A stretch of DNA of 64,000 nucleotides from positions 124,001 through 188,000 of the forward strand of contig JAETNO010000004.1 in assembly GCA_021768245.1 (NCBI GenBank), read 5' to 3'. Below are positions 9,506-19,262 of the stretch, in pieces. This DNA comes from Bacteroidaceae bacterium. GTDB lineage: Bacteria > Bacteroidota > Bacteroidia > Bacteroidales > Muribaculaceae. Below the pieces are notes generated by a model. That model was not told the DNA's origin, did no database searches, and worked only from the letters and a program-made list of their open reading frames with translations. Position 1 is the stretch's first letter, and every line of letters begins with the position of its first letter. The position numbers were made by a program, and so were the translations under genes.

Positions 9506-9513
9506 TACTTTTG
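9506..9513 (+). promoter_or_regulatory. -7 element upstream of the DUF695-like gene
   Basis: TACTTTTG matches TAnnTTTG and ends 25 bases before the ATG at 9538. The -33 position is not a clear TTG. Confidence 0.5.
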
Positions 9514-9537
9514 CCGTCAGATATAATTTAAACAACT

Positions 9538-9975
9538 ATGGAAATTGAAATCGGCACATGGTGGACAGCTCCGACTGAAAGCGAGGACGGACACCTTATT
9601 CTTGTATCCGGAAGAAAAGATATTGAAAAATTCCGGACCAATCCACGCTTCAGCATACGCGTCGAAGTGACATGGAAATATGACGGCGATGATAAAGGCA
9701 TGCCCGACAAGGAAACATCCACCATGATGGAGGAAGTTCAGGATGCCTTGCAGAAAGAATTCAAAAAGGATCCCGTAGCAGTTCTGACAGGAGTGTTTAC
9801 GGGTGACAACCAACGTGACTGGATATTCTACACACTTTCCACCCACATCTTCGGTCGCAAACTAAACGAGGTTCTTGCCCCCTTCCCCCTGCTTCCACTC
9901 ACAATCTATACGGAAAACGACCCCTCATGGGAAGAATATGACGAGATGGCCGAAACCGAAATAAACATTGATTGA
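9538..9975 (+). CDS. Small conserved protein, DUF695-like
   Basis: 145 residues, soluble, acidic, no signal peptide. The segment GVFTGDNQRDWIFYT and the surrounding pattern (VTWKYDG early; LNEVLAPFPLLPLTIY late) recall DUF695, a small domain of unknown function in Bacteroidetes and other bacteria. No catalytic motif can be named. It ends 11 bases from the convergent DUF6155-like gene with no hairpin between them. Confidence 0.65.
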   Translation: MEIEIGTWWTAPTESEDGHLILVSGRKDIEKFRTNPRFSIRVEVTWKYDGDDKGMPDKETSTMMEEVQDALQKEFKKDPVAVLTGVFTGDNQRDWIFYTLSTHIFGRKLNEVLAPFPLLPLTIYTENDPSWEEYDEMAETEINID

Positions 9976-9986
9976 ATAGTTCTACG

Positions 9987-10523
9987 TCAAACCCGCCTCC
10001 CCACTTTTTCAAACTCAGATTCCACCACCCGGAGCATAGGATTCTTTAAAATTCCTATACCTAAAGGCTTCAATCTTGACATCGCTTTGCGAAATTGCGG
10101 CATGTAATCGTCAAGCATACCGCGCTCTGACAGGAAAACAAAGGTCTCGCCTACAAACTTTCCTATATTATCATAAAGAGTGTCACGGTGACGCCCCTCT
10201 TCCCCGAGGCCGATAAGAGCAATAGCCACAAAGACCATCATGTCGGCGACAGCTTCGTCACCGGGTTCAAGAAGCACACGGAAGCGTTTGATTGTAGCAC
10301 GCAATCGCGGCATGCGCGGACGGTATCCCCTACGCGAATAGCGTGTAGCCTCCTTGTAGAGCACAGATTTATAATCCTCACTTTTCTTCTCAATGTCAGG
10401 ATTAGCAAAGAAGTCAAGGATTTCCTTGACTTCTTTGCTTTTTCCATATAAATCGAGGATGAGTTCCTGCAACTGAGGAGCCTCAAAATCCTTTATAGAT
10501 TTTTTGACAGATGATTTCGACAT
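9987..10523 (-). CDS. Conserved hypothetical protein, DUF6155-like
   Basis: 178 residues when started at ATG 10523 (MSKSSVKKSIKDFE), five bases behind the dsbD stop. An in-frame ATG at 10622 would overlap dsbD by 95 bases and give an atypical N-terminus, so I reject it. The N-terminus (SVKKSIKDFEAPQLQELIL) and an all-helical, basic composition resemble DUF6155. Function is unknown. The tight spacing suggests it is co-transcribed with dsbD. Confidence 0.65.
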   Translation of the reverse strand: MSKSSVKKSIKDFEAPQLQELILDLYGKSKEVKEILDFFANPDIEKKSEDYKSVLYKEATRYSRRGYRPRMPRLRATIKRFRVLLEPGDEAVADMMVFVAIALIGLGEEGRHRDTLYDNIGKFVGETFVFLSERGMLDDYMPQFRKAMSRLKPLGIGILKNPMLRVVESEFEKVGRRV

Positions 10524-10527
10524 GTAA

Positions 10528-12618
10528 TCATTTCTTGTAGGCCTTGATTCCCTTCTCAAGGAAAGCCGAGAACTTGGCCACATTTTCATCATAGGTATAA
10601 GGGCCTGAAAGCAACTCTCCATTATCGTTAAGAATCACATAGTAAGGCTGTGCGTTTGCATTGAACTTATAACGTTGCAGATAGCTCCAGCGGTCGCCAT
10701 AGGTATAGAGCGTCACATCCTTACCATATTCTTTAACCGTGATAGGCTCGGGGAGTTCCTTCTTTTCGTCAACCATAAGTTTGACCACCGTGAAGTTATC
10801 CTCAATCATCGCCTTCACATTCGATTCATCGAGCACTGCTCCTTCCATCTTACGGCAGTTGACACATCCGAATCCTGAGAAATCAATCAGCACCGGCTTG
10901 CCGGCTTCACGTGCGGCCTTCATGCCTTCCTCAAAATCATCATACTCATGGAATCCTTCTCCATAAAGATTGAAATCCTGAGTAAACAGCGGTGGGACGA
11001 AAGCGCTTACGCCCTTCAACGGAGCACCCCAGAGACCCGGAATCAGATACACTGTGAATGAGAATGACGCCAATGCGAGGAAGAATCTTACCACCCCGAT
11101 ACTGCCGTCAGCAGGCCCGTAGTGAGAGAAATTGAATTTACCCAACAGATAAAGGCCGAGGAGGGCAAACATTACAATCCAAAGAGCGAGGAAAGCCTCA
11201 CGGTCAAGGATATGCCAGCCATAGGCCAAATCGGCGACTGAAAGGAATTTCAATGAAAGAGCAAGCTCGACAAAACCGAGCACAACTTTAAGCGTGTTCA
11301 TCCACCCGCCTGAACTCGGCGCAGCCTGTAGCATGGTCGGGAACATAGCGAACAGCATGAACGGAAGAGCCAAAGCGGTCGAGAAGCCGAGCATACCGAT
11401 TGCCGGCCCCCATAGGTCACCCTGGGAAGCAGCCTCAACAAGAAGTGTGCCTATAATCGGGCCTGTACATGAGAAAGATACAAGGGTCAGCGTGAAGGCC
11501 ATGAAGAAAATCGATAGCAGACCGGTGGTCTTCTCGGCTGTGGCATCCATCTTGTTTGACCATGAAGAGGGCAGCTTAATCTCAAACGCGCCAAAGAAAC
11601 TGATGGCGAAAACGACAAGCAGCAGGAAGAAGATTATATTGCATACGGCTGATGTCGAAAGTGCGTTGAGCGAGCTGGCTCCGAAAATACCGGTTATCAG
11701 AAGGCCGAGAGCCACATATATTACAATGATGGAAAGCCCGTAGGTGCAGGCATCCACAATGCTTTTTGTGCGGTCCTTTCCCTTTTTAAGGAAGAAGCTC
11801 ACCGTCATGGGTATCATCGGCCACACACAGGGGGTGAAAAGCGCAACGAGGCCTCCTAAGAAACAAGTGAAGAATATATACCATAATGAAGAGGAAGAAA
11901 AGTCCTCTGCCTCATCTGCATCCTTAAACGACACAGGTGCCCAAAGGTCGGCACCGACACCTTCCGGCGCGGTTGATGCGAGAGAATCAGACGCTACGGA
12001 ATCAGCAGTAAGAGCCAGAGTGTCTCCTGCGATTTTCTCTTCAGCCACAATCTCCGCAACAGCTTCGGCTATTTTGTCGGCATCCTCCTTGGCCTTTATA
12101 TCTTCCGCAGCCTTGGCTTTTTCATCCTTTGCGGGTTCCTTAGGAGCGGCGGCTATCTTGGCCGTACCTGAGAGCGAGAACTGGGAACGGGCTGGAGGCA
12201 CGCAGTTCTCATCATTACATGCCGAATAACGCAGCATCACATCTATATTGAACTCAGGCTTTGTCGCTTTGAACTTCTGAGTGAGAGTCACGCCCTGTGT
12301 CCACCATGAGAGGTCAGCCCCGAACATTTCGTCATACTGCTTATGAGGAGCCTTGGATGGCACTGGCTTCCCTTGAAGTTCCACCCCATCAAGCTTCGGG
12401 AAAGTAATTTCGAGCGGCTGTGGGCCCACATCAGGGTCTACATCGGAAGAATACATATGCCATCCGCCGCTAATTGAGGCAGTCAGCAATACCTGACCTT
12501 CGGCATCGCCGGTCATCTCAAGTTTCGACGACCATTTCACAGGCGTCATAATTTGAGCCATAGCCGTAGAGCAGACCATTGTCAGGATAAAGATTAGCGA
12601 AAACGCATGCTTTCTCAT
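10528..12618 (-). CDS. dsbD: Protein-disulfide reductase DsbD family (thiol:disulfide interchange)
   Basis: 696 residues. It carries electrons from cytoplasmic thioredoxin across the inner membrane to periplasmic thiol proteins. The order is signal peptide (1-21), N-terminal periplasmic immunoglobulin-like domain (to about 155), an Ala/Lys/Glu/Ser-rich linker (about 155-225), and an eight-helix membrane core with FTPCVWPMIP and SFSCTGPIIG cysteine segments. It ends in a thioredoxin-like domain with C585-VN-C588 in GFGCVNCRKM. All three redox units keep their cysteines. The linker is unusually long and low in complexity. Minus-strand promoter element at 12666. Confidence 0.93.
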   Translation of the reverse strand: MRKHAFSLIFILTMVCSTAMAQIMTPVKWSSKLEMTGDAEGQVLLTASISGGWHMYSSDVDPDVGPQPLEITFPKLDGVELQGKPVPSKAPHKQYDEMFGADLSWWTQGVTLTQKFKATKPEFNIDVMLRYSACNDENCVPPARSQFSLSGTAKIAAAPKEPAKDEKAKAAEDIKAKEDADKIAEAVAEIVAEEKIAGDTLALTADSVASDSLASTAPEGVGADLWAPVSFKDADEAEDFSSSSLWYIFFTCFLGGLVALFTPCVWPMIPMTVSFFLKKGKDRTKSIVDACTYGLSIIVIYVALGLLITGIFGASSLNALSTSAVCNIIFFLLLVVFAISFFGAFEIKLPSSWSNKMDATAEKTTGLLSIFFMAFTLTLVSFSCTGPIIGTLLVEAASQGDLWGPAIGMLGFSTALALPFMLFAMFPTMLQAAPSSGGWMNTLKVVLGFVELALSLKFLSVADLAYGWHILDREAFLALWIVMFALLGLYLLGKFNFSHYGPADGSIGVVRFFLALASFSFTVYLIPGLWGAPLKGVSAFVPPLFTQDFNLYGEGFHEYDDFEEGMKAAREAGKPVLIDFSGFGCVNCRKMEGAVLDESNVKAMIEDNFTVVKLMVDEKKELPEPITVKEYGKDVTLYTYGDRWSYLQRYKFNANAQPYYVILNDNGELLSGPYTYDENVAKFSAFLEKGIKAYKK

Positions 12619-12665
12619 GGTGATAACTGTAGGTTAAATCTGTGTTACTGGATTGGTTTTGCATG

Positions 12666-12673
12666 CAAAATTA
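12666..12673 (-). promoter_or_regulatory. -7 element upstream of dsbD
   Basis: Minus strand TAATTTTG, 48 bases before the dsbD ATG. TTG triplets occur 12 and 24 bases further upstream, neither at the ideal 19-21. Confidence 0.5.
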
Positions 12674-12800
12674 GTAATTTTTCTGCAATGTCGCCCACAA
12701 TTATCTTACTGAAACGTAAAACCGAATGTCAAAAGAATGTGAATACCGAAGGAAATATAGATACTTTTTTATCTTTTTCGTTGTTCAGTCAATCCACAGT

Positions 12801-12831
12801 TTGAAAAAACTGATGGAATTTCTTATTTTTG
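12801..12831 (+). promoter_or_regulatory. Promoter of the GH36 gene
   Basis: TTG at 12801-12803, then exactly 20 bases, then TATTTTTG at 12824-12831: a full match to the Bacteroidetes consensus. The leader to the ATG at 12882 is about 45 bases. Confidence 0.8.
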
Positions 12832-12881
12832 TAATTATAAAACCGTGAAAACCCGCACAACCAATCTTACTATAAATCCCT

Positions 12882-15092
12882 ATGAAACAATCCTTGCTTA
12901 TCCTCGGGTCAATGCTGACATTAGGATTCCCCGCGACCATAAACGCCGAAATCGTCAATGTCTCCACCCCGAACACCTCTTTAATCCTTAACGCCGAAAA
13001 AGGGGGCTCTCTTAAGATACTCCACTACGGCGACCGCCTTTCCGCCACAGACCTGAATTCACTGTCCGAAGCCGGAGCTTCATGGCGCGATGCTTACCCG
13101 GTCTATGGAATCCTGCCACAAGGCGAAGCAGCCATGAGTGTGACCCACGCCGACGGCAATATGACTACCGATGTCGAGGTGACAGGAGTAGAAACAAAGA
13201 ATGACACCGACGGCTCTACAGTCACCACCATAAGCATGCGCGACAAAGTCTATCCCTTTGATTTGAATGTCAACTACCGCACCTATCCCGGAGAGGATGT
13301 AATCGAAACATGGGTCGACGTCAAGAACAATGAAAAAGGCACTGTAAAACTCAACCGCTTCATGTCGGGCTACCTCCCTGTGCGCTATGGCAACGTCTGG
13401 CTCTCGCAGCTCTATGGCTCATGGGCAAACGAAGGACGTGTCTCTGAGACCCCTCTCACCCATGGAGTCCGCATGATTAAAAACAAAGATGGCGCCCGCA
13501 ACTCACATACCTCACATGGCGAAATCATGCTTTCCCTCGACGGGAAGCCACAGGAAAACACGGGCCGCACAATCGGTGCCGCCCTATGCTATTCAGGCAA
13601 TTACAAACTCTTCATTGACACCGACGACAGCAACTACCATCACTTCTTCGCGGGAATCAATGAAGAAAACTCCGCATACAACCTTAAAAAAGGTGAAAGC
13701 TTCGTCACCCCTCCTCTCGCCCTCACCTATTCCGATGAAGGATTGTCGGGAGTGAGCCGTAATTTCCACCGCTGGGGCCGCAACCATCGCCTCCACGACG
13801 GCAACAAGGAGCGTAAAATCCTCCTGAACTCATGGGAAGGGGTCTATTTCGACATTGACGAACCGACAATGGCCGGGATGATGGAGGATATAGCATCCAT
13901 GGGTGGCGAACTGTTCGTGATGGACGACGGATGGTTCGGCGACAAGTATCCTCGCGACAATGACTCTACATCACTCGGCGACTGGGTGGTGGACACTGAT
14001 AAACTTCCCAATGGCATCCAGTCACTCATCGATACCGCAGAGAAAAACGGTATAAAATTCGGTATCTGGATTGAACCCGAAATGACAAACACTGTCAGCG
14101 AACTCTATGAGAAGCATCCCGAATACATAATCAAAGCCCCGAAGCGCCCCGCGACCCAAGGACGCGGAGGTACACAGCTTGTGCTTGACCTCGCCAATCC
14201 CAAAGTGCAGGATATAGTATTCCAGGTTGTAGACACACTGACGACCAAATACCCCGGCATCGACTACATAAAATGGGACGCCAACGCACCTATCATGGAC
14301 CACGGTTCCCAATATCTCACCGCCGATAACCAGAGCCATCTCTATATCGACTACCATAAAGGTCTTGAAAAGACCCTCGACCGCATACGTGCCGCACATC
14401 CCAACGTGACCATACAGGCATGCGCAAGTGGAGGCGGCCGCGCCAACTGGGGCATACTCCCCTGGTTTGATGAATTCTGGACAAGCGACAACAACGACGC
14501 CCTCCAGCGCATCTACATGCAGTGGGGAACAAGCTATTTCTTCCCGGCAATCGCCATGGGCTCCCACATCTCCGCCTCGCCTAACCATCAGACTTTCCGC
14601 CGTATTCCGGTGAAATTCCGTGCCGATGTAGCCATGAGCGGACGTCTCGGCCTTGAACTACAGCCCAAGAATATGACCGATGAGGAAAAAGGCATCGTAA
14701 AGCAGGCTATTTCCGACTACAAGGCCATACGCCCGATAGTTCAATTCGGCGATATATACCGCCTGGTTTCACCCTATGACGGTAAAGGTGTGGCCTCCCT
14801 CATGTATGTGACTCCCGAGAAAGACGATGCCGTGTTCTATTGGTGGAAAACCGAGACATTCATGAACCAGCAGCTTCCGCGCGTGGTCATGGCCGGCCTC
14901 AACCCCGACAAGACATATAAAGTGACCGAGCTCAACCGAATCGACAACGAGCCCCTGAGCTTCGAGGGTAAGACATTCACAGGCAAATACCTTATGAGCA
15001 ACGGCCTTGAGATTCCTTTGACCCACAAGGTGGACTATCACAAAAACTCCGACTACTCCTCACGCGTCCTGCGCCTGACAGAAGTCAAATAA
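12882..15092 (+). CDS. GH36 alpha-galactosidase, exported
   Basis: 736 residues with a signal peptide (to about residue 22, INAE) and no lipobox, so probably periplasmic. It hydrolyses terminal alpha-1,6-galactose from raffinose-type sugars or galactomannan fragments. An N-terminal beta-supersandwich (about 25-300) precedes the TIM barrel. The nucleophile is Asp466 in IKWDAN and the acid/base is Asp536 in TSDNNDALQR; the motif CASGGGRANW is also typical. Length matches GH36. It has its own promoter and terminator, so it is a single-gene unit outside the main glycan locus. Confidence 0.92.
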   Translation: MKQSLLILGSMLTLGFPATINAEIVNVSTPNTSLILNAEKGGSLKILHYGDRLSATDLNSLSEAGASWRDAYPVYGILPQGEAAMSVTHADGNMTTDVEVTGVETKNDTDGSTVTTISMRDKVYPFDLNVNYRTYPGEDVIETWVDVKNNEKGTVKLNRFMSGYLPVRYGNVWLSQLYGSWANEGRVSETPLTHGVRMIKNKDGARNSHTSHGEIMLSLDGKPQENTGRTIGAALCYSGNYKLFIDTDDSNYHHFFAGINEENSAYNLKKGESFVTPPLALTYSDEGLSGVSRNFHRWGRNHRLHDGNKERKILLNSWEGVYFDIDEPTMAGMMEDIASMGGELFVMDDGWFGDKYPRDNDSTSLGDWVVDTDKLPNGIQSLIDTAEKNGIKFGIWIEPEMTNTVSELYEKHPEYIIKAPKRPATQGRGGTQLVLDLANPKVQDIVFQVVDTLTTKYPGIDYIKWDANAPIMDHGSQYLTADNQSHLYIDYHKGLEKTLDRIRAAHPNVTIQACASGGGRANWGILPWFDEFWTSDNNDALQRIYMQWGTSYFFPAIAMGSHISASPNHQTFRRIPVKFRADVAMSGRLGLELQPKNMTDEEKGIVKQAISDYKAIRPIVQFGDIYRLVSPYDGKGVASLMYVTPEKDDAVFYWWKTETFMNQQLPRVVMAGLNPDKTYKVTELNRIDNEPLSFEGKTFTGKYLMSNGLEIPLTHKVDYHKNSDYSSRVLRLTEVK

Positions 15093-15110
15093 AGTCCTTA
15101 TAAAGTCCAT

Positions 15111-15165
15111 AAAAAGCGCGTTGAGTCTTTTACGGAAACAATCCAAAAGACACAACGCGCTTTTT
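15111..15165. terminator. Bidirectional terminator between GH36 and GH43 genes
   Basis: A 21-bp stem with one mismatch (15111-15131 with 15145-15165), 13-base loop, and five-base A and T runs at either end, allowing function in both directions. Confidence 0.88.
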
Positions 15166-15237
15166 ATACTTAGGAACTGCTTAAAATTTAAACGGTTCCT
15201 TAATTTCTCAGAATACTGTGTTTACAAGACACTGCTT

Positions 15238-16893
15238 TCAGAATTCCGCAGAAGTAGCAAACAATCCGATTGTTGTTCCTGTAAAACCACCTGCGGAAGA
15301 AGCCGTATATGAGGCGTCAATGCCGGAAGCGAGCACTCGCTCCTTTCCACCCTTAAAACCATAGGCAAAACTATACTTGCCGTCCTTACATTCCACAGTC
15401 AGTTCAATCGGCTGTCCATCGGTTTTCAATCTTTGGTCAGCCAAAATCTTCCCTCCAGGCTGCATAAGGCTTATGCCCGTGGAGCTTACGGCAAAAAATA
15501 TCTGTCTTTGTTCGCTTTTGACAATCAATATCCCGGCCATATCTCCAGCCTTCGCATCCTTTTGGAGTGTCACGGTCGTCGACACCTTAAAATCATGATG
15601 CTGTATGCGTCGACCGATATAAGCCGGAGTTTTCCCGTTGTGGCTGTTGACCTGGGCACATAGCAATGTCAAACCACTACCGGTTGAAGCCAACCCGTCG
15701 ACACTCCCCCATAACGATAACCATTCAGGACGTAGCTTCGACGATGAAAAATCATCACTCCAGCTGAAATTCCCGGCATTAACAAACCGCTGTGCCGGCA
15801 TGTCAGCCCTATTGACTGTCAGGGCCACGGTATCGATATTCTGCGTGATATATGGAAATCCGTCATGACTCCATTTCACAGGAAGCATGAAAGTCTCGCG
15901 TCCGAGATGCTCACTTGCGTCCATCCAAGGACGGCAGGCAAGGAACACCGCCCACCAGTCACCTTTTGAATCCTGAAACATATCGGCATGGCCGGAGCAT
16001 GTCACCGGATTACTGCGCTTCGGCTTGAGCAAACGTTGGGTCAGCATCGGATTGCGGCTCCAACGTCTGTAAGGACCCCAGACATTGTCTGCCCTATAGC
16101 ATACCTCTGAATGACACCAACTCGTGCCGCCCTCCGCCGCAAGGAGATAATAATGCCCGTTAATCTTATATATGTGTGCTCCTTCATTGCGTTCGAGCCG
16201 CTCTTCAGGGCCTACCCCTTCCTCTTTAAACTTGCGCGGACTCCCTACAGTCTGACCGGTCGCGGTGTCAAACTCTATAATGGCAAGAGCTCTTGAATTA
16301 CTCCATTTCACCGGACTATGCTCTTCAGCCTTATGGACAATGTAGGCCTTGCCATCATCATCGAAGAAAAACGACGGGTCTATGCCATCGACATCCTCCA
16401 ACACTACCGGTTCGCTCCACGGGCCAAGGGGATTTTTCGCTGTCACATAAAAATTTATCGAACCTTTCTTTGTGACACATGTAGTTATCACATAGAACGT
16501 ATCATTAGCGGGATTATAGCTGATAGCGGGAGCATAGATGCCACCCTTACCAAGCGATTCCCCCTCCAACCATGGCAACTGTGAAGGCCGGGAAAGCACA
16601 TTACCCACCTGAGTCCATGTGACCAGGTCGGTGGAATGATAGAGCGGGATACCGGGGAAATAACCGAACGTCGAAGTGACAAGCCAGTAGTCCCCTCCTT
16701 TCCTGGCAACCGACGGGTCAGAAGCCCATCCGCTTATGACAGGATTGAAATATCCGCCTCCTTCAGGCAATTCCGACGAACTGTAATATCTGTCACTGCC
16801 TTCATAATCAAAATGGCTGAAATGAGCCTTCGTTTCAGCGTTTATGACCGAGACAGATATTGCCATCGATATCAACAGAGCAAATCTTTTCAT
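15238..16893 (-). CDS. GH43 glycoside hydrolase (arabinofuranosidase/xylosidase type), exported
   Basis: 551 residues from ATG 16893 (MKRFALLIS), which starts a clean signal peptide ending at VINA; an ATG six codons earlier is possible. The five-bladed propeller catalytic triad is Asp59 (WASDPS), Asp172 (GIDPSFFF) and Glu237 (RNEGAH). The C-terminal third (about 380-551) is a beta-sandwich resembling the DUF1349/concanavalin-type modules of GH43 enzymes. The enzyme would remove alpha-L-arabinofuranose or beta-xylose. GH43 enzymes occur in the Bacteroides ovatus xyloglucan locus, so it may serve the locus 3 kb away. Its promoter is at 16916. Confidence 0.88.
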   Translation of the reverse strand: MKRFALLISMAISVSVINAETKAHFSHFDYEGSDRYYSSSELPEGGGYFNPVISGWASDPSVARKGGDYWLVTSTFGYFPGIPLYHSTDLVTWTQVGNVLSRPSQLPWLEGESLGKGGIYAPAISYNPANDTFYVITTCVTKKGSINFYVTAKNPLGPWSEPVVLEDVDGIDPSFFFDDDGKAYIVHKAEEHSPVKWSNSRALAIIEFDTATGQTVGSPRKFKEEGVGPEERLERNEGAHIYKINGHYYLLAAEGGTSWCHSEVCYRADNVWGPYRRWSRNPMLTQRLLKPKRSNPVTCSGHADMFQDSKGDWWAVFLACRPWMDASEHLGRETFMLPVKWSHDGFPYITQNIDTVALTVNRADMPAQRFVNAGNFSWSDDFSSSKLRPEWLSLWGSVDGLASTGSGLTLLCAQVNSHNGKTPAYIGRRIQHHDFKVSTTVTLQKDAKAGDMAGILIVKSEQRQIFFAVSSTGISLMQPGGKILADQRLKTDGQPIELTVECKDGKYSFAYGFKGGKERVLASGIDASYTASSAGGFTGTTIGLFATSAEF

Positions 16894-16915
16894 GGTAAAT
16901 TCGATTTTCACAATG

Positions 16916-16945
16916 CAAAATTACTCATTATCCCTGTATATCCAA
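16916..16945 (-). promoter_or_regulatory. Promoter of the GH43 gene
   Basis: On the minus strand TTG (16945-16943), 19 bases, then TAATTTTG (16923-16916). Full consensus match, 23 bases before the ATG at 16893. Confidence 0.75.
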
Positions 16946-16996
16946 CAAATGATATTTTTTAATGACATTTTGCTTACGGAATTGCACTTTTTTGAG

Positions 16997-17004
16997 TAAT
17001 TTTG
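16997..17004 (+). promoter_or_regulatory. -7 element of ilvE
   Basis: TAATTTTG, 28 bases before the ATG at 17032. TTG triplets lie 12 and 24 bases upstream rather than 19-21. Confidence 0.55.
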
Positions 17005-17031
17005 CTGAAAATATAAAAACCAACACGTATC

Positions 17032-18054
17032 ATGAACAACGAATTAGATTGGGCCAACCTTTCATTCGGCTATATCCCAACAGATTATAATGTACGTTGC
17101 TACTTCCGCGACGGCAAATGGGGTGAAATTGAAGTGTCGCAAAGCGAAGAAATCAACCTCCACATAGCAGCCACATGCCTCCACTACGGACAGGAAATTT
17201 TCGAAGGACTGAAGGCCTTCCGTGGCAAGGACGGAAAAGTGCGTGTGTTCCGCCTCGATGAAAATGCCCGCCGAATCCGCGAATCCGCAAAAGGCATACT
17301 CATGGAACCGCTTCCCGAAGAAAAATTCAAGGAGATGGTGCTAAAAGTGGTCAAACTCAACGAACGCTTCGTGCCCCCATACGGCTCCGGCGCATCGCTC
17401 TACATACGTCCCCTCGAACTCGGCATCTCCGCCCAGATTGGAGTGAAACCCGCCAAGGAATATGTGTTCATGATTCTCGTGAGCCCCGTAGGCCCGTATT
17501 TCAAGACAGGATTCAAGCCCACCAACATCTGCATAATGCGCCAGTATGACCGCGTGGCACCCAACGGCACAGGTCTCTGGAAAGTGGGTGGCAACTACGC
17601 CGCATCACTGACCGCAGGCGAACACGCCCATGAACTCGGCTACTCCGCAGTGCTCTATCTCGACCCCAAAGAAAAGAAATATCTCGACGAATGTGGCCCC
17701 GCCAACTTCATGGCAATCAAAGACGGAGTCTACATCACTCCCGCTTCCAACTCAATCCTCCCCTCCATCACCAACAAGAGCCTCATGCAGCTCGCCGAGG
17801 ACATGGGAGTAAAGGTGGAACGCCGCCACATCACAGTCGACGAACTCAGTGAAATCGACGAAGCGGCAGCCGTTGGCACCGCAGCCGTGGCATCGCCCGT
17901 AGGTGAAATCCACGACCTTGACACAGGCAAGAAATATATCGTTTCGAAAAACGGCGAACCCGGCCCGATTACCACCAAACTCTACCACATCCTCCGCGGG
18001 ATCCAGCTCGGCGAAATTGAAGACCGCCACGGATGGTGCACAATCGTGGAATAA
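17032..18054 (+). CDS. ilvE: Branched-chain amino-acid aminotransferase
   Basis: 340 residues, cytoplasmic, fold-type IV PLP enzyme of the larger (eukaryotic-like) BCAT class. It interconverts leucine, isoleucine and valine with their 2-oxo acids using glutamate/2-oxoglutarate. Typical segments are LHYGQEIFEGLKAFR, SLYIRPLELG and LWKVGGNYAASL, where Lys184 is the probable PLP lysine. The C-terminal VGTAAVASPVGEI is the phosphate-binding region. The HD-domain gene follows after 13 bases and is likely co-transcribed. Confidence 0.93.
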   Translation: MNNELDWANLSFGYIPTDYNVRCYFRDGKWGEIEVSQSEEINLHIAATCLHYGQEIFEGLKAFRGKDGKVRVFRLDENARRIRESAKGILMEPLPEEKFKEMVLKVVKLNERFVPPYGSGASLYIRPLELGISAQIGVKPAKEYVFMILVSPVGPYFKTGFKPTNICIMRQYDRVAPNGTGLWKVGGNYAASLTAGEHAHELGYSAVLYLDPKEKKYLDECGPANFMAIKDGVYITPASNSILPSITNKSLMQLAEDMGVKVERRHITVDELSEIDEAAAVGTAAVASPVGEIHDLDTGKKYIVSKNGEPGPITTKLYHILRGIQLGEIEDRHGWCTIVE

Positions 18055-18067
18055 ACGATAAAAGACG

Positions 18068-18610
18068 ATGGACTATCAGCACATCATCGACAAATACTAT
18101 CCCGAGGGCACACGCCTTCGGGATATTTATATGCGCCACTGCCAAAGCGTGGCCGGACTCGCATCGGAAATCGCGGAGAAGAAGAATCTTGATATCGACC
18201 CATCGGAAATCGAAGCCGCAGCGATGCTCCACGATATCGGTATCTTCCTGACCGAAGCTCCGTCGATTGAATGTCGGGGCACACAGCCATACATACTCCA
18301 CGGTATACTCGGCGCAAAGCTCCTGCGCACGGAAGGCGTAAGCGAAACGATTGCGCGTGTAGCCGAGTGCCATACCGGAGCCGGCATAAGCCGGGAAGAA
18401 ATCATAGACCAGGACCTGCCCCTTCCTCTCGACGTAGACTACATGCCGTCGTCCGGACTCGAACGGCTTATATGCTACGCCGATAAATTCTACTCCAAAA
18501 GCGGCTCCATGCAGCGTAAACCATTGGACAAAGTAATCCGTTCGATGGAGAAAATATCACCTGCCACCCTAAGCCGCTTCATGAACCTGCACAAAGAGTT
18601 CGGAATCTGA
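18068..18610 (+). CDS. HD-domain phosphohydrolase
   Basis: 180 residues, cytoplasmic. The metal-binding HD signature is His24 (RHCQSVA), His55-Asp56 (MLHDIGIF), and later His/Asp residues around AECHTGAG and ICYADKFY. This arrangement matches small HDIG-type phosphohydrolases acting on nucleotides or phosphate esters; the substrate is unknown. It begins 13 bases after ilvE and has no terminator before the convergent lipoprotein gene. Confidence 0.82.
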   Translation: MDYQHIIDKYYPEGTRLRDIYMRHCQSVAGLASEIAEKKNLDIDPSEIEAAAMLHDIGIFLTEAPSIECRGTQPYILHGILGAKLLRTEGVSETIARVAECHTGAGISREEIIDQDLPLPLDVDYMPSSGLERLICYADKFYSKSGSMQRKPLDKVIRSMEKISPATLSRFMNLHKEFGI

Positions 18611-18641
18611 TAAAACCACCGTGCGCAACGCCCACCGGAGG

Positions 18642-19178
18642 TCAACGCCCCTGACGCTGCGACGCCTTCACGAAATCGGCATAATATTCACCGTTGACCA
18701 TAGGAGACCTCGGGTCGTTGAGATACTTGTCGCCAAGGGCCTTAATCAGTTTAAAAGTCTCCGGAGTGGCAACTGCCCGTGCGAACATCGACTCGAAAGC
18801 CCTCACCCTGTCGGAACTCATCACAGCGGGAAGCACCGACAGATAGTCGACAAAATTCTGCTCCATGAACTTCTGATTAAGCGCACGGCTGTGGTCGGAA
18901 AAATCGAGATTGTCCCAAAAATGTATGGCAATGAATCCCGCCTTATCCTCCGGCGAAGAGATAGTCTCCGGAATAAAAGGCAGTTCAAGCATCAGTTCCT
19001 CACCCGATAGGGTCTTTGAAGCCGATGTGGCCATCGTGGCATTTCCATTCCCCGCGATAGCGAGAGTCTCATTCCAGGCGGCATTGGCCTTGTTATAGCT
19101 CTCCATAGTGCGCGAGCATGCCCACAGGGCCGCAATCCCCGCGAGCATCAGTGTCAGTCGTAAAAAATATTCCCTCAT
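18642..19178 (-). CDS. Lipoprotein resembling a stand-alone DUF5106 domain
   Basis: 178 residues from ATG 19178 (MREYFLRL). The signal peptide ends in a lipobox (ALWAC). The segment FIAIHFWDNLDFSD and the pattern around it resemble DUF5106, which in Bacteroidetes usually sits in front of a thioredoxin-like domain. Here the protein ends without any CxxC or thioredoxin fold. It may be a truncated relative or a natural stand-alone form. Gene context (ilvE/HD on one side, glycan locus on the other) gives no clear function. Confidence 0.6.
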   Translation of the reverse strand: MREYFLRLTLMLAGIAALWACSRTMESYNKANAAWNETLAIAGNGNATMATSASKTLSGEELMLELPFIPETISSPEDKAGFIAIHFWDNLDFSDHSRALNQKFMEQNFVDYLSVLPAVMSSDRVRAFESMFARAVATPETFKLIKALGDKYLNDPRSPMVNGEYYADFVKASQRQGR

Positions 19179-19262
19179 AGCAGTCAAACCGTTTTTGAAT
19201 TAAAACACAAGACGGCAAAGGAATGTTTCATCAATCACACTGAAAAGAAAGCAACCGAATCC

